A stretch of DNA of 64,000 bases from DATFQE01 sp963739085 (GCA_963739085.1 CAVTZA010000019.1:124001-188000); one strand, 5' to 3'; positions 54,329 to 63,538 are shown, counted from the first letter of the stretch. Program-made: numbers and translations. The notes: generated from the sequence alone by a model not told the origin.

Positions 54329-54842
54329 GCAGCAATTGAATCAGCGACGCCCGAAACTCCAACGCGCCGCCGTGGGAGGGGTGGCGGACGTAGGGCCCGC
54401 CGAGCTCCGCCTGGGCGAGCCGTCCGACCGGCAGGACGCGTCGTCCACGGGCGAGCCGGCCGAGGAAGGGACGCGCAGCCTCGATCTCGGCCCGGGTCGG
54501 CCGGCGGTTCGAGCGCGGATTGCCGGGCTCGTGCGGATGCGTCGGCACGAGGTTCCAGAGGACGACCTCGTCCTCGGCGCCGAGCTCGGCCAGGACGCGC
54601 TGCACGATCGTCGCGCTGGCTTCGCCGGGCCCCGTGCCGGTCAGCTGGCGCTCGCTGGTGAACGGGAGCCCGGAGACGCGGGCGCCGCGATAGCCGGCGG
54701 CCTCGCCCACGAGGAGGAGGCGCGCGGAGCGGCGCTCGCCCAGGTACCTGCGGAGCCTCGCCTGCAGCTCCGGGCTCGCCGCGTACTGGTTGAAGGTCGC
54801 GCCGATCTCGGCGCGGGCGAGGTCGGCGACGAAGGCCTTCAC
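54321..54842 (-). CDS. uracil-DNA glycosylase superfamily protein
   Basis: A 173-residue base-excision glycosylase of the UDG superfamily. Motif A reads VGEAAGYRGARVSGLPFT, the motif in the centre WNLVPTHPHEPG, and the last motif HPSHGG, with the His-Pro-Ser pattern. It resembles the iron-sulfur-free, single-domain members. Start GTG lies four bases after the GMC gene stop. It probably removes uracil or related bases from DNA. Confidence 0.8.
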   Translation of the reverse strand: MKAFVADLARAEIGATFNQYAASPELQARLRRYLGERRSARLLLVGEAAGYRGARVSGLPFTSERQLTGTGPGEASATIVQRVLAELGAEDEVVLWNLVPTHPHEPGNPRSNRRPTRAEIEAARPFLGRLARGRRVLPVGRLAQAELGGPYVRHPSHGGALEFRASLIQLLRA

Positions 54843-54846
54843 GCCT

Positions 54847-56682
54847 TCAGCTGAGCCGGGCCGCGAGCGCGGACGCGTTGACGTGCGCGATCGCCTCGAT
54901 CGTGACCATCGGGTTGACGCCCGACGCGGTCGGGAAGGTCGAGGCGTCGGCGACGACGAGGTTCCTCGTACCGCGCACGCCGCCCGCCTCGTCGCAGACC
55001 GGCCCGATCGCCGCCGTGCCCATCTGGTGGAACGAGTACAGCGCCACGCGGCCAGGCCCCCAGCCGCAGGCGTCCGCGTCCTGCATGAACGTCTCGATGC
55101 TGCCGCGACGGCCGGGCTCGTACTCGACGAGCTTCGCGTGGCTGGAGACGATCCGCCTGGCGCCGGCCGCTTCGAGCACGCGCGCAGCGGCCTCGGTGCC
55201 CGCGCGCATGCGGCCCGCGTCGCCGGGCGAGAGGCGGTAGCGCACGACCGGATCGCCGCTGCGGCCGACGCGCACCTGCCCTGGATCGCGGTCGCGCAGG
55301 AGGACGCCGACGAACGAGATGCGCGGCAGCTGGGCCATGAGCTCCGCGTGCTGGGCGGATCCCCGCCACGGCATCGCCCCCACGAGCAGGGCCGGATGCA
55401 TGGCAGTCGTCTCGAGCTTGGCCGACTCGACCTGGTCGGAATAGATCGCCTGCAACGTTCCCTCCCAGGGCCTGATCTCGTCGTCGAAGACCCCGAGAGC
55501 GCCGCCGACGGGGTGCAGGTGCAGATTCCGGCCGAGCTGCGGCGAGTCGAGCCCCGAGCGGCGGAGGAGCGCGGGCGTCTCGATCGATCCGCAGGCCGCG
55601 ACGACCGCGCGGGAGCGGACCTCGACGCGGTGTCCTTCGGCGGTGAGCGCCTCGACGCCGCTCGCCGCGCCGGCACGGAGGTTGACGCGCTCCGCCCGCG
55701 CGTTGACGACGATGCGCGCGCCGGCCGACTGAGCGTCCGCGAGCCAGGTCCGCATCGTGGATTGCTTCGCTCCGAGCGGGCAGCCGTAGCCGCAATACCC
55801 ACAGACCACGCCCTGGTCGCAGCCGCGGACGTTGCGCGGCATGAGGTCGACATGCCAGTTCAGGGCCTCGAGACCGCGCTGCACGACCTGCTCGCGTGTC
55901 GACACCTCGTTGTGATCGGTGTTCACATCCAGCCGGTCGCACACCGCATCCAGCGCCCGTGTGAACTCGTCGCCTGTGAAGGCGCCGCCCCATTCCGCGC
56001 GAAGCTCGTCGGGTGTGCGGAAGGACGTCGTGTAGTTGACGACGGTGCCGCCGCCCAGGCAGGCGCCGGCGAGGATGCCGACGCCGTGGTCGTCCGTGGC
56101 GGTCGTGCCCCGCCCGTGGTAGAGCCGGCGCAGCCCGTCGAGCTCGGCGCCGTCGAAGTCGGCCGCCTCGTAGTGGCCGCCGGCCTCGAGCACGACGACG
56201 TCGAGCCCCGCCTTCGCGAGCACGGCCGCGGCCACGCCGCCCCCGGCACCTGAGCCGACGACGCAGACGTCGCAGTCCAGCGTCGTGTCCCCCGTGACGC
56301 CCAGCGGCTTGAGCGTCTTCTCGTCCCGGCTCGTGCGGCCGAGCGGCCCTGGATAGCCGATGCGCTCCCAGGCGGGCGTGCCCGGGAGCGTGTAGGAGAT
56401 CGTCAGCAGGCCCTTGCGGAGTGCCTGGAAGCCGGCACGGCGGAGCGCGAGGCGGCTGTCGCACCAGCCGACGAGCGCTCGCTCACGGCTTTCGCCGCGG
56501 CGGCGGGTGAAGCCGCTCGCGGCGAGACCGGCGAGCAGCGCCCGGAGGCGGCGTCGCTCCGCGGTCGGTAGCACGGAGACGAATGTGTCGAGGAAGGCGT
56601 CCGGAACGCCGAGCTCGACCGCGCCGGGGAAGAACGTCTCGGCCACCGCGTCGAGCGCACGCCGTTCCGGATGGCTCAACAC
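54847..56682 (-). CDS. GMC oxidoreductase, long-chain alcohol oxidase-like
   Basis: A 611-residue flavoenzyme. A ~130-residue N-terminal helical region precedes the FAD-binding motif CVVGSGAGGGVAAAVLA at about 140-156. Further blocks are GACLGGGTVVNYTTSFR, the four-cysteine-rich VVCGYCGYGCPLGAKQST and the C-terminal VVADASTFPTASGVNPM, which has the GMC signature. The N-terminal extension and cysteine block match plant and actinobacterial long-chain fatty alcohol oxidases. It is divergent from the phospholipase-D gene with 11 bases between starts. Confidence 0.87.
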   Translation of the reverse strand: MLSHPERRALDAVAETFFPGAVELGVPDAFLDTFVSVLPTAERRRLRALLAGLAASGFTRRRGESRERALVGWCDSRLALRRAGFQALRKGLLTISYTLPGTPAWERIGYPGPLGRTSRDEKTLKPLGVTGDTTLDCDVCVVGSGAGGGVAAAVLAKAGLDVVVLEAGGHYEAADFDGAELDGLRRLYHGRGTTATDDHGVGILAGACLGGGTVVNYTTSFRTPDELRAEWGGAFTGDEFTRALDAVCDRLDVNTDHNEVSTREQVVQRGLEALNWHVDLMPRNVRGCDQGVVCGYCGYGCPLGAKQSTMRTWLADAQSAGARIVVNARAERVNLRAGAASGVEALTAEGHRVEVRSRAVVAACGSIETPALLRRSGLDSPQLGRNLHLHPVGGALGVFDDEIRPWEGTLQAIYSDQVESAKLETTAMHPALLVGAMPWRGSAQHAELMAQLPRISFVGVLLRDRDPGQVRVGRSGDPVVRYRLSPGDAGRMRAGTEAAARVLEAAGARRIVSSHAKLVEYEPGRRGSIETFMQDADACGWGPGRVALYSFHQMGTAAIGPVCDEAGGVRGTRNLVVADASTFPTASGVNPMVTIEAIAHVNASALAARLS

Positions 56683-56693
56683 GCGTCGATCGT

Positions 56694-57767
56694 ATGCCGT
56701 CCGTCCGCGAAGATGGGCGCCTGCTCGAGGTCACGACGCATACCGACGGCGGCCAGACGCCACTAGAAGTCGCCAAGCGGATCGCCGCCTTCGTCGGCGC
56801 GGCCCGGCGTTCGCTCGACCTGGCGCAGTACGACTTCCACCTGGAGCCCGAGACCGCGGTGGTCGTGGGCGACGCGATCAAGGACGCAGCTGCGCGGGGC
56901 GTCGCCGTGCGCTTCGTCTACAACGTCGACCACCGCAACCCGATCCCGGTGCCGCCGCCGGCCGAGCCGGACGCCCAGCTGATCGCATCGCTGGGGATCC
57001 CGGCTCGCGCGATCGCGGGCGTCCCCGACCTCATGCACCACAAGTACGTGGTGCGCGACGGCGAGGACGTGTGGACGGGCTCGATGAACTGGACCGACGA
57101 CTCCTGGTCGCGGCAGGAGAACGTCGTCGTGACCGCGTCCTCCGCCGAGCTGGCCGCCAGGTTCACGGAGGACTTCGACGAGCTCTGGGACACGGGCGCC
57201 GTGGAGAAGAGCGGCTTCGTGGACACGACGCCGGTGGCCGTCGGCGACCGGCAGCTGCGCACCTGGTTCACGCCGGGCCACGGCGAGGGCCTCTCGCACC
57301 GGATCGGGAAGGCGATCGCGAAAGCGCGCCGGCGCGTGCGGATCGCCTCCCCGGTGATCACCGCCGCGCCCATCCTGGCGTCACTGTCACAGGTGATCTC
57401 GGAGGCCAAGGTGGACGTCGCCGGCGTGGTCGACGGGCCCCAGATCAACGGCGTCATCTACCAGTGGGGCGTCAACGGAAACATGTCGTGGAAGCTGCCG
57501 TTGCTCCAGCGCGCGATGTCGGCTCCGTTCTCGGCCAAGCCGTCCAACGCGTGGAGCCCTGAGGGCGGCGTTCACGACTTCATGCACGCGAAGCTGACCG
57601 TCGCCGACGACACCGTTTTCACCGGCAGCTTCAACCTCTCGCACTCGGGCGAGCTGAACGCCGAGAACGTCCTGGAGGTGACCGACGCGGAGCTCGCCGA
57701 ACGGCTGGCCGACTACGTCGACGAGATACGCGCACGCTATCCGCGGTTCACGCCGACCACTCCGTAG
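56694..57767 (+). CDS. phospholipase D-like protein with two HKD motifs
   Basis: A 357-residue cytoplasmic protein with two PLD half-domains. The first HKD motif is HHKYVVRDGEDVWTGSMNWT (His115, Lys117), the second HAKLTVADDTVFTGSFNLS near residue 299. The two form one active site for phosphodiester cleavage or transfer. No signal peptide or membrane segment is present, so a nuclease or cardiolipin-synthase-like role is equally possible. The ATG at 56694 is the earliest start after the divergent GMC gene. Confidence 0.85.
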   Translation: MPSVREDGRLLEVTTHTDGGQTPLEVAKRIAAFVGAARRSLDLAQYDFHLEPETAVVVGDAIKDAAARGVAVRFVYNVDHRNPIPVPPPAEPDAQLIASLGIPARAIAGVPDLMHHKYVVRDGEDVWTGSMNWTDDSWSRQENVVVTASSAELAARFTEDFDELWDTGAVEKSGFVDTTPVAVGDRQLRTWFTPGHGEGLSHRIGKAIAKARRRVRIASPVITAAPILASLSQVISEAKVDVAGVVDGPQINGVIYQWGVNGNMSWKLPLLQRAMSAPFSAKPSNAWSPEGGVHDFMHAKLTVADDTVFTGSFNLSHSGELNAENVLEVTDAELAERLADYVDEIRARYPRFTPTTP

Positions 57768-57803
57768 CGCGCCGGGGGTCCTTGCAGCGGTCAGGCGCGG
57801 TGC

Positions 57804-57809
57804 TAGCGT
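57804..57809 (+). promoter_or_regulatory. -10 box of the small helix-turn-helix-like gene
   Basis: TAGCGT lies six bases before the ATG at 57816. A TTGCAG at 57782-57787 is a fair -35 candidate with a 16-base spacer. Confidence 0.45.
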
Positions 57810-57815
57810 GACCGC

Positions 57816-58046
57816 ATGCCCGGGACCGTGCCGTCGGCGACGCTCGACCTGCTGACCTGGCTCTCGACCCGGCCGCGGACGTACGACGAGACGATGGCGG
57901 CGTGGCGGACGCACTGCCCGCGGCTCGCGGTCTGGGAGGACGCCCTCGAGGACGAGCTCGTTCAGGTCACGCGGAGCCGGAACGGCCGAGGCGGCGCGGC
58001 GGTCGAGCTGACCGAGCGCGGACGGGCGGCACTCGGAGCCGGGTAG
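57816..58046 (+). CDS. small winged-helix-like conserved protein
   Basis: A 76-residue protein with a helix-turn-helix-like pattern (LLTWLSTRPRTYDETMAAWR, then WEDALEDELVQVTR and VELTERGRAALGAG), similar to the end of a winged helix. It probably binds DNA or a protein. The family is widespread in actinomycetes but not assigned. It ends seven bases from the guaA stop on the other strand. Confidence 0.68.
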   Translation: MPGTVPSATLDLLTWLSTRPRTYDETMAAWRTHCPRLAVWEDALEDELVQVTRSRNGRGGAAVELTERGRAALGAG

Positions 58047-58053
58047 GCCGGCG

Positions 58054-59631
58054 CTACTCCCACTCGATCGTCGACGGCGGCTTCGACGAGATGTCCAGAG
58101 CGACCCGGTTCACGGACGGGATCTCGTTGATGATCCGGCTCGAGATCGTCTCGAGTAGGTCGTAAGGCAGGCGCGCCCAGTCGGCCGTCATCGCGTCTTC
58201 GGACGTCACCGCGCGGATGACGATCGGGTACGCGTACGTGCGCTCGTCCCCCTGGACGCCGACCGAGCGGATGGCGGGCAGGACGGCGAACGACTGCCAG
58301 AGGTCGCGATAGAGCCCGGCGCGGCGGATCTCCTCCTGCAGGATCGAGTCGGCCTGGCGCAGCGTCTCGAGGCGCTCGCGCGTCACGTCGCCGATGATCC
58401 GGATCGCGAGGCCCGGCCCTGGGAACGGCTGCCTCCAGACGAGCCGCTCGGGCATTCCGAGCTCCTCGCCCACACGCCTGACCTCGTCCTTGAACAGCAG
58501 TCGCAGCGGCTCGACGAGCTCCATCTCCATGTCCTCGGGGAGCCCACCGACGTTGTGGTGCGACTTGATCTTGGCGGCCACGCCCTCGTCGGCCCCGCCC
58601 GACTCGATCACGTCGGAGTAGAGCGTGCCCTGCACGAGGTAACGGATCCTGCCGAGGCGGGTCGCCTCCTCCTCGAAGACGCGGATGAACTCGTCGCCGA
58701 TGATCTTCCGCTTCTCCTCCGGCTCGGCCACGCCCGCCAGCCGCGCCAGGAACCGCGCCGCGGCGTCGACGTGGACGAGCGGGACCCGGAAGTGCCCCTC
58801 GAACGCCTCGACGACCTGCACTGCCTCGTCCTGGCGGAGCAACCCGTGGTCGACGAAGACGCAGGTGAGCCGGTCGCCGATCGCCTTGTGCACGAGCAGC
58901 GCCGCGACGGCCGAGTCGACGCCCCCCGACAGCGCGCAGAGCACACGCTCGTCGCCGACCTGTGCGCGAATGCGCTCGACCTGCTCCTCGATCACGGCGG
59001 CGGGCGTCCACGTCGGCGCCGCCCCGGCGACCTCGTAGAGGAAGTTCTTCAGCACGTCCTGGCCGAACGGCGTGTGCACGACCTCGGGGTGGAACTGGAC
59101 GCCGTAGAGCGCGCGCTCCGGATTTTCGAAGGCGGCGATCGGCGCCGACGGCGAAGCGGCCGTCACCCGGGCTCCCTCCGGTGGAGCAGTGACCGAGTCG
59201 CGGTGGCTCATCCAGACGGTCTGCTCGTCCGGAAGGCCGGCGAGCAGCGCGCCGCCCTCCGAGCGAAGGTCGGTCTTGCCGAACTCCGAGACGCCCGTTC
59301 GCTCGACCCGCCCACCGAGGTCCTGAGCCATCAGCTGCATGCCGTAGCAGATGCCGAGCGTCGGGACGCCGAGCTCGTACAGGCCCGGATCGATCTGAGG
59401 CGCGCCGTCGGCGTAGACGGAGGCCGGGCCGCCGCTAAGCACGATCGCGGCGGGCCTCCGCGCCCGCGCCTCCGCGGCCGTGATCCGGTGGCCGACGAGC
59501 TCCGAGAAGACGCGTGCCTCGCGGACCCGCCTGGCGATCAGCTGCGAGTACTGGCCGCCCAGGTCGACGACCAGGACCGGGCGTTCCTCTGTTGCGGACT
59601 CACGCTCGGGGAGAGCGACGACCTCAGCCAC
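58054..59631 (-). CDS. guaA: GMP synthase (glutamine-hydrolysing)
   Basis: A 525-residue enzyme that turns XMP into GMP. The class I glutaminase domain has the Cys in LGICYGMQLMAQ and the His-Glu in QFHPEVVHT. The ATP pyrophosphatase domain has the P-loop ALSGGVDSAVAALLV. The dimerisation domain ends KPPSTIEWE. Its ATG overlaps the end of guaB by eight bases, so the two genes for sequential steps are co-translated. Confidence 0.97.
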   Translation of the reverse strand: MAEVVALPERESATEERPVLVVDLGGQYSQLIARRVREARVFSELVGHRITAAEARARRPAAIVLSGGPASVYADGAPQIDPGLYELGVPTLGICYGMQLMAQDLGGRVERTGVSEFGKTDLRSEGGALLAGLPDEQTVWMSHRDSVTAPPEGARVTAASPSAPIAAFENPERALYGVQFHPEVVHTPFGQDVLKNFLYEVAGAAPTWTPAAVIEEQVERIRAQVGDERVLCALSGGVDSAVAALLVHKAIGDRLTCVFVDHGLLRQDEAVQVVEAFEGHFRVPLVHVDAAARFLARLAGVAEPEEKRKIIGDEFIRVFEEEATRLGRIRYLVQGTLYSDVIESGGADEGVAAKIKSHHNVGGLPEDMEMELVEPLRLLFKDEVRRVGEELGMPERLVWRQPFPGPGLAIRIIGDVTRERLETLRQADSILQEEIRRAGLYRDLWQSFAVLPAIRSVGVQGDERTYAYPIVIRAVTSEDAMTADWARLPYDLLETISSRIINEIPSVNRVALDISSKPPSTIEWE

Positions 59632-61144
59632 CGCGGCGGTAGTTGGGGGCGTCCTTCGTCATGGTCACGCCGTGCGGGTGGCTCTCGCGGAGCCCGGCGC
59701 CCGTGATGCGCACGAACTTCGTCTGCGTCCGCATCTCCTCGATCGTCGCCGCGCCGCAGTAGCCCATCGACTGCCGCAGGCCGCCGACGAGCTGGTGGAT
59801 CACGTTCGCAACGGGGCCCTTGTACGGCACGTGCCCCTCGACGCCCTCGGGGACGAGCTTGTCGACGTCCTCGACGTCGCCCTGGAAGTAGCGGTCCTTC
59901 GAGAAGCCGCGTGCCTTCATCGCGCCGAGCGACCCCATCCCGCGGTACTGCTTGAGGCGCTCGCCCTGCACGACGACGACGTCGCCGGGAGCCTCGTCGG
60001 TGCCCGCGAACATCGAGCCGAGCATCACGGTCTCGGCGCCGGCGGCGATCGCCTTCGCCATGTCGCCGGACGACGTCATGCCCCCGTCGGCGACCACGGG
60101 CACGTCGTGCTTGGCGCCGACCTGCGCACAGTCGAGGACGGCCGTCACCTGAGGCACGCCCACTCCGGCCACGACCCGGGTCGTACAGATCGAGCCGGGC
60201 CCGACCCCGCACTTGATCGCGTCCGCGCCTGCGTCCACCAACGCCTCCGCCGCGTCGGCGGTGGCGACGTTGCCCACGATCAACTCGACCTCGAGCCTGG
60301 ATTTGAGCCTGCGCGTCATGTCGAGGACGCCGGTGGAATGACCGTGCGCGGTGTCCAGCACGAGCACGTCGACCTCGGCCGCGACGAGCGCCTCGGCGCG
60401 CTCGACCGCGTCCGGGCCGACCCCGACTGCGGCTCCGACCCGGAGCCGCCCGCGCTCGTCCTTCGTCGCCAGCGGGAACTCGATTCGCTTCTGGATGTCC
60501 TTGACAGTGATCAAGCCGCGCAGCCGGCCCTCTGCGTCCACGACCGGCAGCTTCTCGATCTTGTGGCGGTGCAGGATCTCCCGCGCCTCCTCGAGCGTGG
60601 TGCCGACGGGCGCGGTGACGAGGTCGCGCGCGGTCATCAGCTCGGAGATCGGCTGCGCGGTGTCGCCCTCGAAACGGAGGTCGCGGTTGGTGAGGATCCC
60701 GACGAGGACGCCGTCGGCGTCCACGATCGGCACTCCGGAGATGTGGTAGCGCGCCATCAGCTCCAGAGCCGCCGACACGGGCGCGTCGGCGGGGAGCGTC
60801 ACCGGCTCGACGATCATCCCGGACTCCGAGCGCTTGACCTTGTCCACCTCCTCGACCTGGGCCTCGATCGAGAGGTTGCGGTGGAGGACGCCGAGCCCGC
60901 CCTCGCGCGCGAGCGCGATCGCGAGCCGCGCCTCGGTGACGGTGTCCATCGCGGCCGAGACGAGCGGGATCGCCAGCGACAGCGAGCGCGTCAGCCTGGT
61001 CGCGGTGGAGACGTCGTTCGGGAGCACCTCCGAGCGCTGCGGCACGAGCAGGACGTCGTCGAACGTGAGGCCCTCGCGGGCGAAGCGCCGGTCGAGCTCG
61101 ACCAGCCGCTCCAGCTCGATCCGTCCTAGCTCCAAGCCCTCCAA
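59624..61144 (-). CDS. guaB: inosine-5'-monophosphate dehydrogenase
   Basis: A 506-residue enzyme that oxidises IMP to XMP, the committed step to guanine nucleotides. It begins with FAREGLTFDDVLLVPQ, has two CBS regulatory domains (LMARYHISGVPIVDADG and LMTARDLVTAP), and the catalytic Cys in VGPGSICTTRVV. The TTG at 61144 gives the longest frame, with ~20 extra residues; a TTG at 61135 is similar. Repeat copy 3 begins 36 bases upstream and could fold in a leader or terminate upstream transcription. Confidence 0.96.
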   Translation of the reverse strand: MEGLELGRIELERLVELDRRFAREGLTFDDVLLVPQRSEVLPNDVSTATRLTRSLSLAIPLVSAAMDTVTEARLAIALAREGGLGVLHRNLSIEAQVEEVDKVKRSESGMIVEPVTLPADAPVSAALELMARYHISGVPIVDADGVLVGILTNRDLRFEGDTAQPISELMTARDLVTAPVGTTLEEAREILHRHKIEKLPVVDAEGRLRGLITVKDIQKRIEFPLATKDERGRLRVGAAVGVGPDAVERAEALVAAEVDVLVLDTAHGHSTGVLDMTRRLKSRLEVELIVGNVATADAAEALVDAGADAIKCGVGPGSICTTRVVAGVGVPQVTAVLDCAQVGAKHDVPVVADGGMTSSGDMAKAIAAGAETVMLGSMFAGTDEAPGDVVVVQGERLKQYRGMGSLGAMKARGFSKDRYFQGDVEDVDKLVPEGVEGHVPYKGPVANVIHQLVGGLRQSMGYCGAATIEEMRTQTKFVRITGAGLRESHPHGVTMTKDAPNYRRGG

Positions 61145-61179
61145 GGAGTCAGCGTACCAACCCCTCCCGACGGCTTAGA

Positions 61180-61346
61180 TAGGAGGGCCTGACGAAACAT
61201 CGCTGAGCCGCTGGGCTGCGCTGCCCGCCCCGAGGCCGCGTCCTCAGTCGCGCCCGTATAGCTCCGCATACGAACACTCCCTGCGTCCTTGCCTCGGAAC
61301 GACCATCGCACCCCAGCGACGAGCGAGGTTCCGCCAAGCCCTCCTA
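61180..61346. repeat. long-hairpin intergenic repeat, copy 3
   Basis: A 167-base imperfect palindrome between guaB and the kinase gene, in the opposite orientation to copies 1 and 2. The outer arms match at 16 of 19 positions: TAGGAGGGCCTGACGAAAC against TAGGAGGGCTTGGCGGAAC. The inner stem, read on the minus strand, pairs TGGTCGTTCCGAGGC with GCCTCGGGGCGGGCA at 14 of 15. The apical part is CGTAT...ATACG, unlike copy 1 but also a hairpin. The right end CTA is the kinase stop codon read on the other strand. Confidence 0.78.
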
Positions 61347-62300
61347 CGTGGCCGGTACGGGCTCGAGCTGGACGACCTCGACATCGGAGGCGAGCCGAGC
61401 TGCCTCCCGCGGCTCGAAGCGGCCCGCGCCGATCTCGAGCGTCGACGCCGCACCCGCGCCCACGGCCGCGCGGAGCGCGTCCTCGGACTGCCGGCCCCCG
61501 TACAGCGCCGCGAGGAAGCCTGCGAGCAGGACGTCGCCCGCGCCCACGGCCGAGAGCGCCTCGACGCGCGGAGCCGTGGCCCGGTAGCGCTTCGCCGAGC
61601 GCTCCTCGCGCAGCAGCGCGAAGGCGCCCGACGTCTGCGTGATCAGCACGTTCCGCGGGCCGAGCTCGGCGATGTCCTCGAGCGCCTGCACGACTTCCTG
61701 CTCCTCGGTCAGCTCCTGGCCGATCAGGCCTTCGGCCTCGACCTGGTTGGGACTGACGAGGTACGGCTCGGCCGCTGCGCCCAGGCGGAGCGGCTCCCCT
61801 TCGCTGTCGAGCACGGTGCGCACGCCCTGCCGGTTCAGCTCACGGATGGAGTCGGCGTAGAAGCTCTCCGAGACCTCGCGCGGAAGCGTCCCGGCGAACA
61901 CGACGATGTCGGCTCCGCGCGCCAGGTAGACCAGCTTCTCCGTCAGAAGGATCAGCTCCTCGGGCTGCACCGCCGGACCCCACTCGTTGATCTCGGAGTA
62001 GGTGTTGGCGGTGGGGTCGACCACGGCGGTCGATGTCCTCGACTCGTCGCCGATGCGGACGAAGTCGTTGAGGATCGCCTCGGCCGTGAGCTCCTCGACG
62101 ATGCGCACGCCGGTGCGGCCGCCCGCGAGCCCCGTGGCGACCACCGGCACGTCGAGCCGCTTCAGCGCCCGCGCGATGTTGATCCCCTTGCCGCCGGCGA
62201 GCGTGAGCACCTGGCTCGCCCGGTGCCGCTGGCCGAGCAGGAAGTTGGGCACGGTCAGCGTGCGGTCGAGGGCGGCGTTGAGCGTCACCGTGATGATCAC
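61344..62300 (-). CDS. PfkB-family sugar kinase, 1-phosphofructokinase-like
   Basis: A 318-residue kinase of the ribokinase family. Early NAALDRTLTVPNF and GGKGINIARALKRL match 1-phosphofructokinase and tagatose-6-phosphate kinase, and the catalytic VGAGDVLLAGFLAAL is at about 250. It phosphorylates a sugar phosphate with ATP. No sugar-transport gene is near to choose the substrate. It overlaps the carboxypeptidase gene by four bases (ATGA). Its stop codon is within the arm of repeat copy 3. Confidence 0.87.
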   Translation of the reverse strand: MIITVTLNAALDRTLTVPNFLLGQRHRASQVLTLAGGKGINIARALKRLDVPVVATGLAGGRTGVRIVEELTAEAILNDFVRIGDESRTSTAVVDPTANTYSEINEWGPAVQPEELILLTEKLVYLARGADIVVFAGTLPREVSESFYADSIRELNRQGVRTVLDSEGEPLRLGAAAEPYLVSPNQVEAEGLIGQELTEEQEVVQALEDIAELGPRNVLITQTSGAFALLREERSAKRYRATAPRVEALSAVGAGDVLLAGFLAALYGGRQSEDALRAAVGAGAASTLEIGAGRFEPREAARLASDVEVVQLEPVPAT

Positions 62301-63421
62301 GAGAAGAGCCCTCCGAGGTGGTGGACGGTGCGGCGCGCGTACCAGCCGACCTTCCCCGCCGTGCCCGGCGCGTCGACCGACCGCGAGGCGACGAGCGGCG
62401 AGCTCGCGACCATCCGGCCCCGGTCGTAGACGCGGACTTCGCCGAGCCTGTCGCCCTTACGCACCGGCAGGTCGGCCGCGGTCGGCGCGATCACCCGCTC
62501 CGTGAGCCCGCGGGCGAGCCGGACCGGGCGCCGGACCGGCCGCGCCGCGACCAGCGCGAGCGCGTCGCGGCCGTAGGGCAGCTCGGTGCTGGCGTAGGTC
62601 CGATCGGTGCGGATGACCGGCACGAACCGGTACTGCGTGAGCCCGTAGGCGAGCAGCTCGGTCAGGTCGACGTTGCGCACGCTGCGCGTCGGCGAGCCGA
62701 GAATGGTGGCGTAGACGGTGAAACCGGGCCCGCGCGCGGCGGCGACCTGGCACCAGCCGGCGTTGCCGGTGTGGCCGGTCTTGACGCCGACCAGCCCCGG
62801 GAACTGGCCGAGCAGGTCGTTCCAGGTGTGGAGAGAGTGGCCGGTGATCGTCGCGTCGCGCTGGGCGACGAGGCTGCGCACGACGGGCTGCCGCATCGCG
62901 ATCTGCGCGAGCCGGTTGAGGTCGTGCGCGGTCGAGACATGGCCGGCGACGTCGAGGCCGTCGGCCCGTTCGAAGTGCGTGGAGCGGAGCCCGAGCTCGC
63001 GCGCGCGCTGGTTCATCAACGCGACGAACGCGTCCTCGTCGCCGTGCGCGACGTGGGCCGCAAGTGCAATGGCCGCGTCGTTCGCGCTCTGGATCAGCGC
63101 GGCGGCGATCAGCTCGCGAACCGTGAGCCGCTCTCCGGCCCGCAGGTGGATCCCCGAGCCGGTCACCCCGACGGCGTCGCGGTCGACGGTCACGACGTCA
63201 CCGGGCTTCGACCGCTCGAGGGCGATCAGGACGGTCATCAGCTTCGTGATGCTCGCCATCGGCAGCCGCTCCCGCGCGTTGTGGGTGAGCAGCACCTCGC
63301 CCGTTGCCGCGTTCACCACCTCGTACGCCTTGGCGTCGACGCTCGGCGTCGCGGCCGTGGAGGCCGAGGCATGAACGGCAGCTGCGAGCGCCGCGGCGAC
63401 GACGACGGCGCGAAACTTCAC
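62297..63421 (-). CDS. D-alanyl-D-alanine carboxypeptidase (penicillin-binding protein 5 type)
   Basis: A 374-residue secreted enzyme that trims the last D-alanine from peptidoglycan stems. The start is GTG at 63421, giving a signal peptide (VVVAAALAAAVHASAS). The serine motif is ASITK (Ser57, Lys60), then SAN and KTG in GVKTGHTGNAG. The C-terminal domain ends near GWYARRTVHHLGG, which may form an amphipathic anchor. It overlaps the downstream kinase start by four bases. A longer reading frame exists from 63469 but would hide the signal peptide. Confidence 0.9.
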   Translation of the reverse strand: MKFRAVVVAAALAAAVHASASTAATPSVDAKAYEVVNAATGEVLLTHNARERLPMASITKLMTVLIALERSKPGDVVTVDRDAVGVTGSGIHLRAGERLTVRELIAAALIQSANDAAIALAAHVAHGDEDAFVALMNQRARELGLRSTHFERADGLDVAGHVSTAHDLNRLAQIAMRQPVVRSLVAQRDATITGHSLHTWNDLLGQFPGLVGVKTGHTGNAGWCQVAAARGPGFTVYATILGSPTRSVRNVDLTELLAYGLTQYRFVPVIRTDRTYASTELPYGRDALALVAARPVRRPVRLARGLTERVIAPTAADLPVRKGDRLGEVRVYDRGRMVASSPLVASRSVDAPGTAGKVGWYARRTVHHLGGLFS

Positions 63422-63476
63422 AGGCGGGACCTTAGCTACGGGACCGTGATCCTCTGTTCTGCCGCGCACGCGGCCT

Positions 63477-63491
63477 GTCCGCGTAGCGGAC
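63477..63491. other. hairpin downstream of the LysM gene
   Basis: GTCCGC-GTA-GCGGAC: six pairs and a three-base loop. It lies in the same 117-base gap as the longer stem-loop and could add to termination. Confidence 0.4.
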
Positions 63492-63504
63492 CAGTGGAGG
63501 GGGT

Positions 63505-63530
63505 TTGGGGGAACCGGGAGGTTCCCCCAA
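63505..63530 (-). terminator. stem-loop terminator after the LysM gene
   Basis: On the plus strand TTGGGGGAACC, loop GGGA, GGTTCCCCCAA: eleven perfect pairs. It lies nine bases after the LysM stop on the minus strand and upstream of the carboxypeptidase gene. There is no clear run of T afterwards, so it is terminator-like rather than a certain intrinsic terminator. Confidence 0.6.
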
Positions 63531-63538
63531 GAAGGGTC

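Noticed and set aside
61180..61346. Insertion sequence or transposon
   Set aside because: The inverted-repeat elements are under 200 bases and contain no transposase; no target duplication was found. A non-autonomous element remains possible and is covered in the findings.
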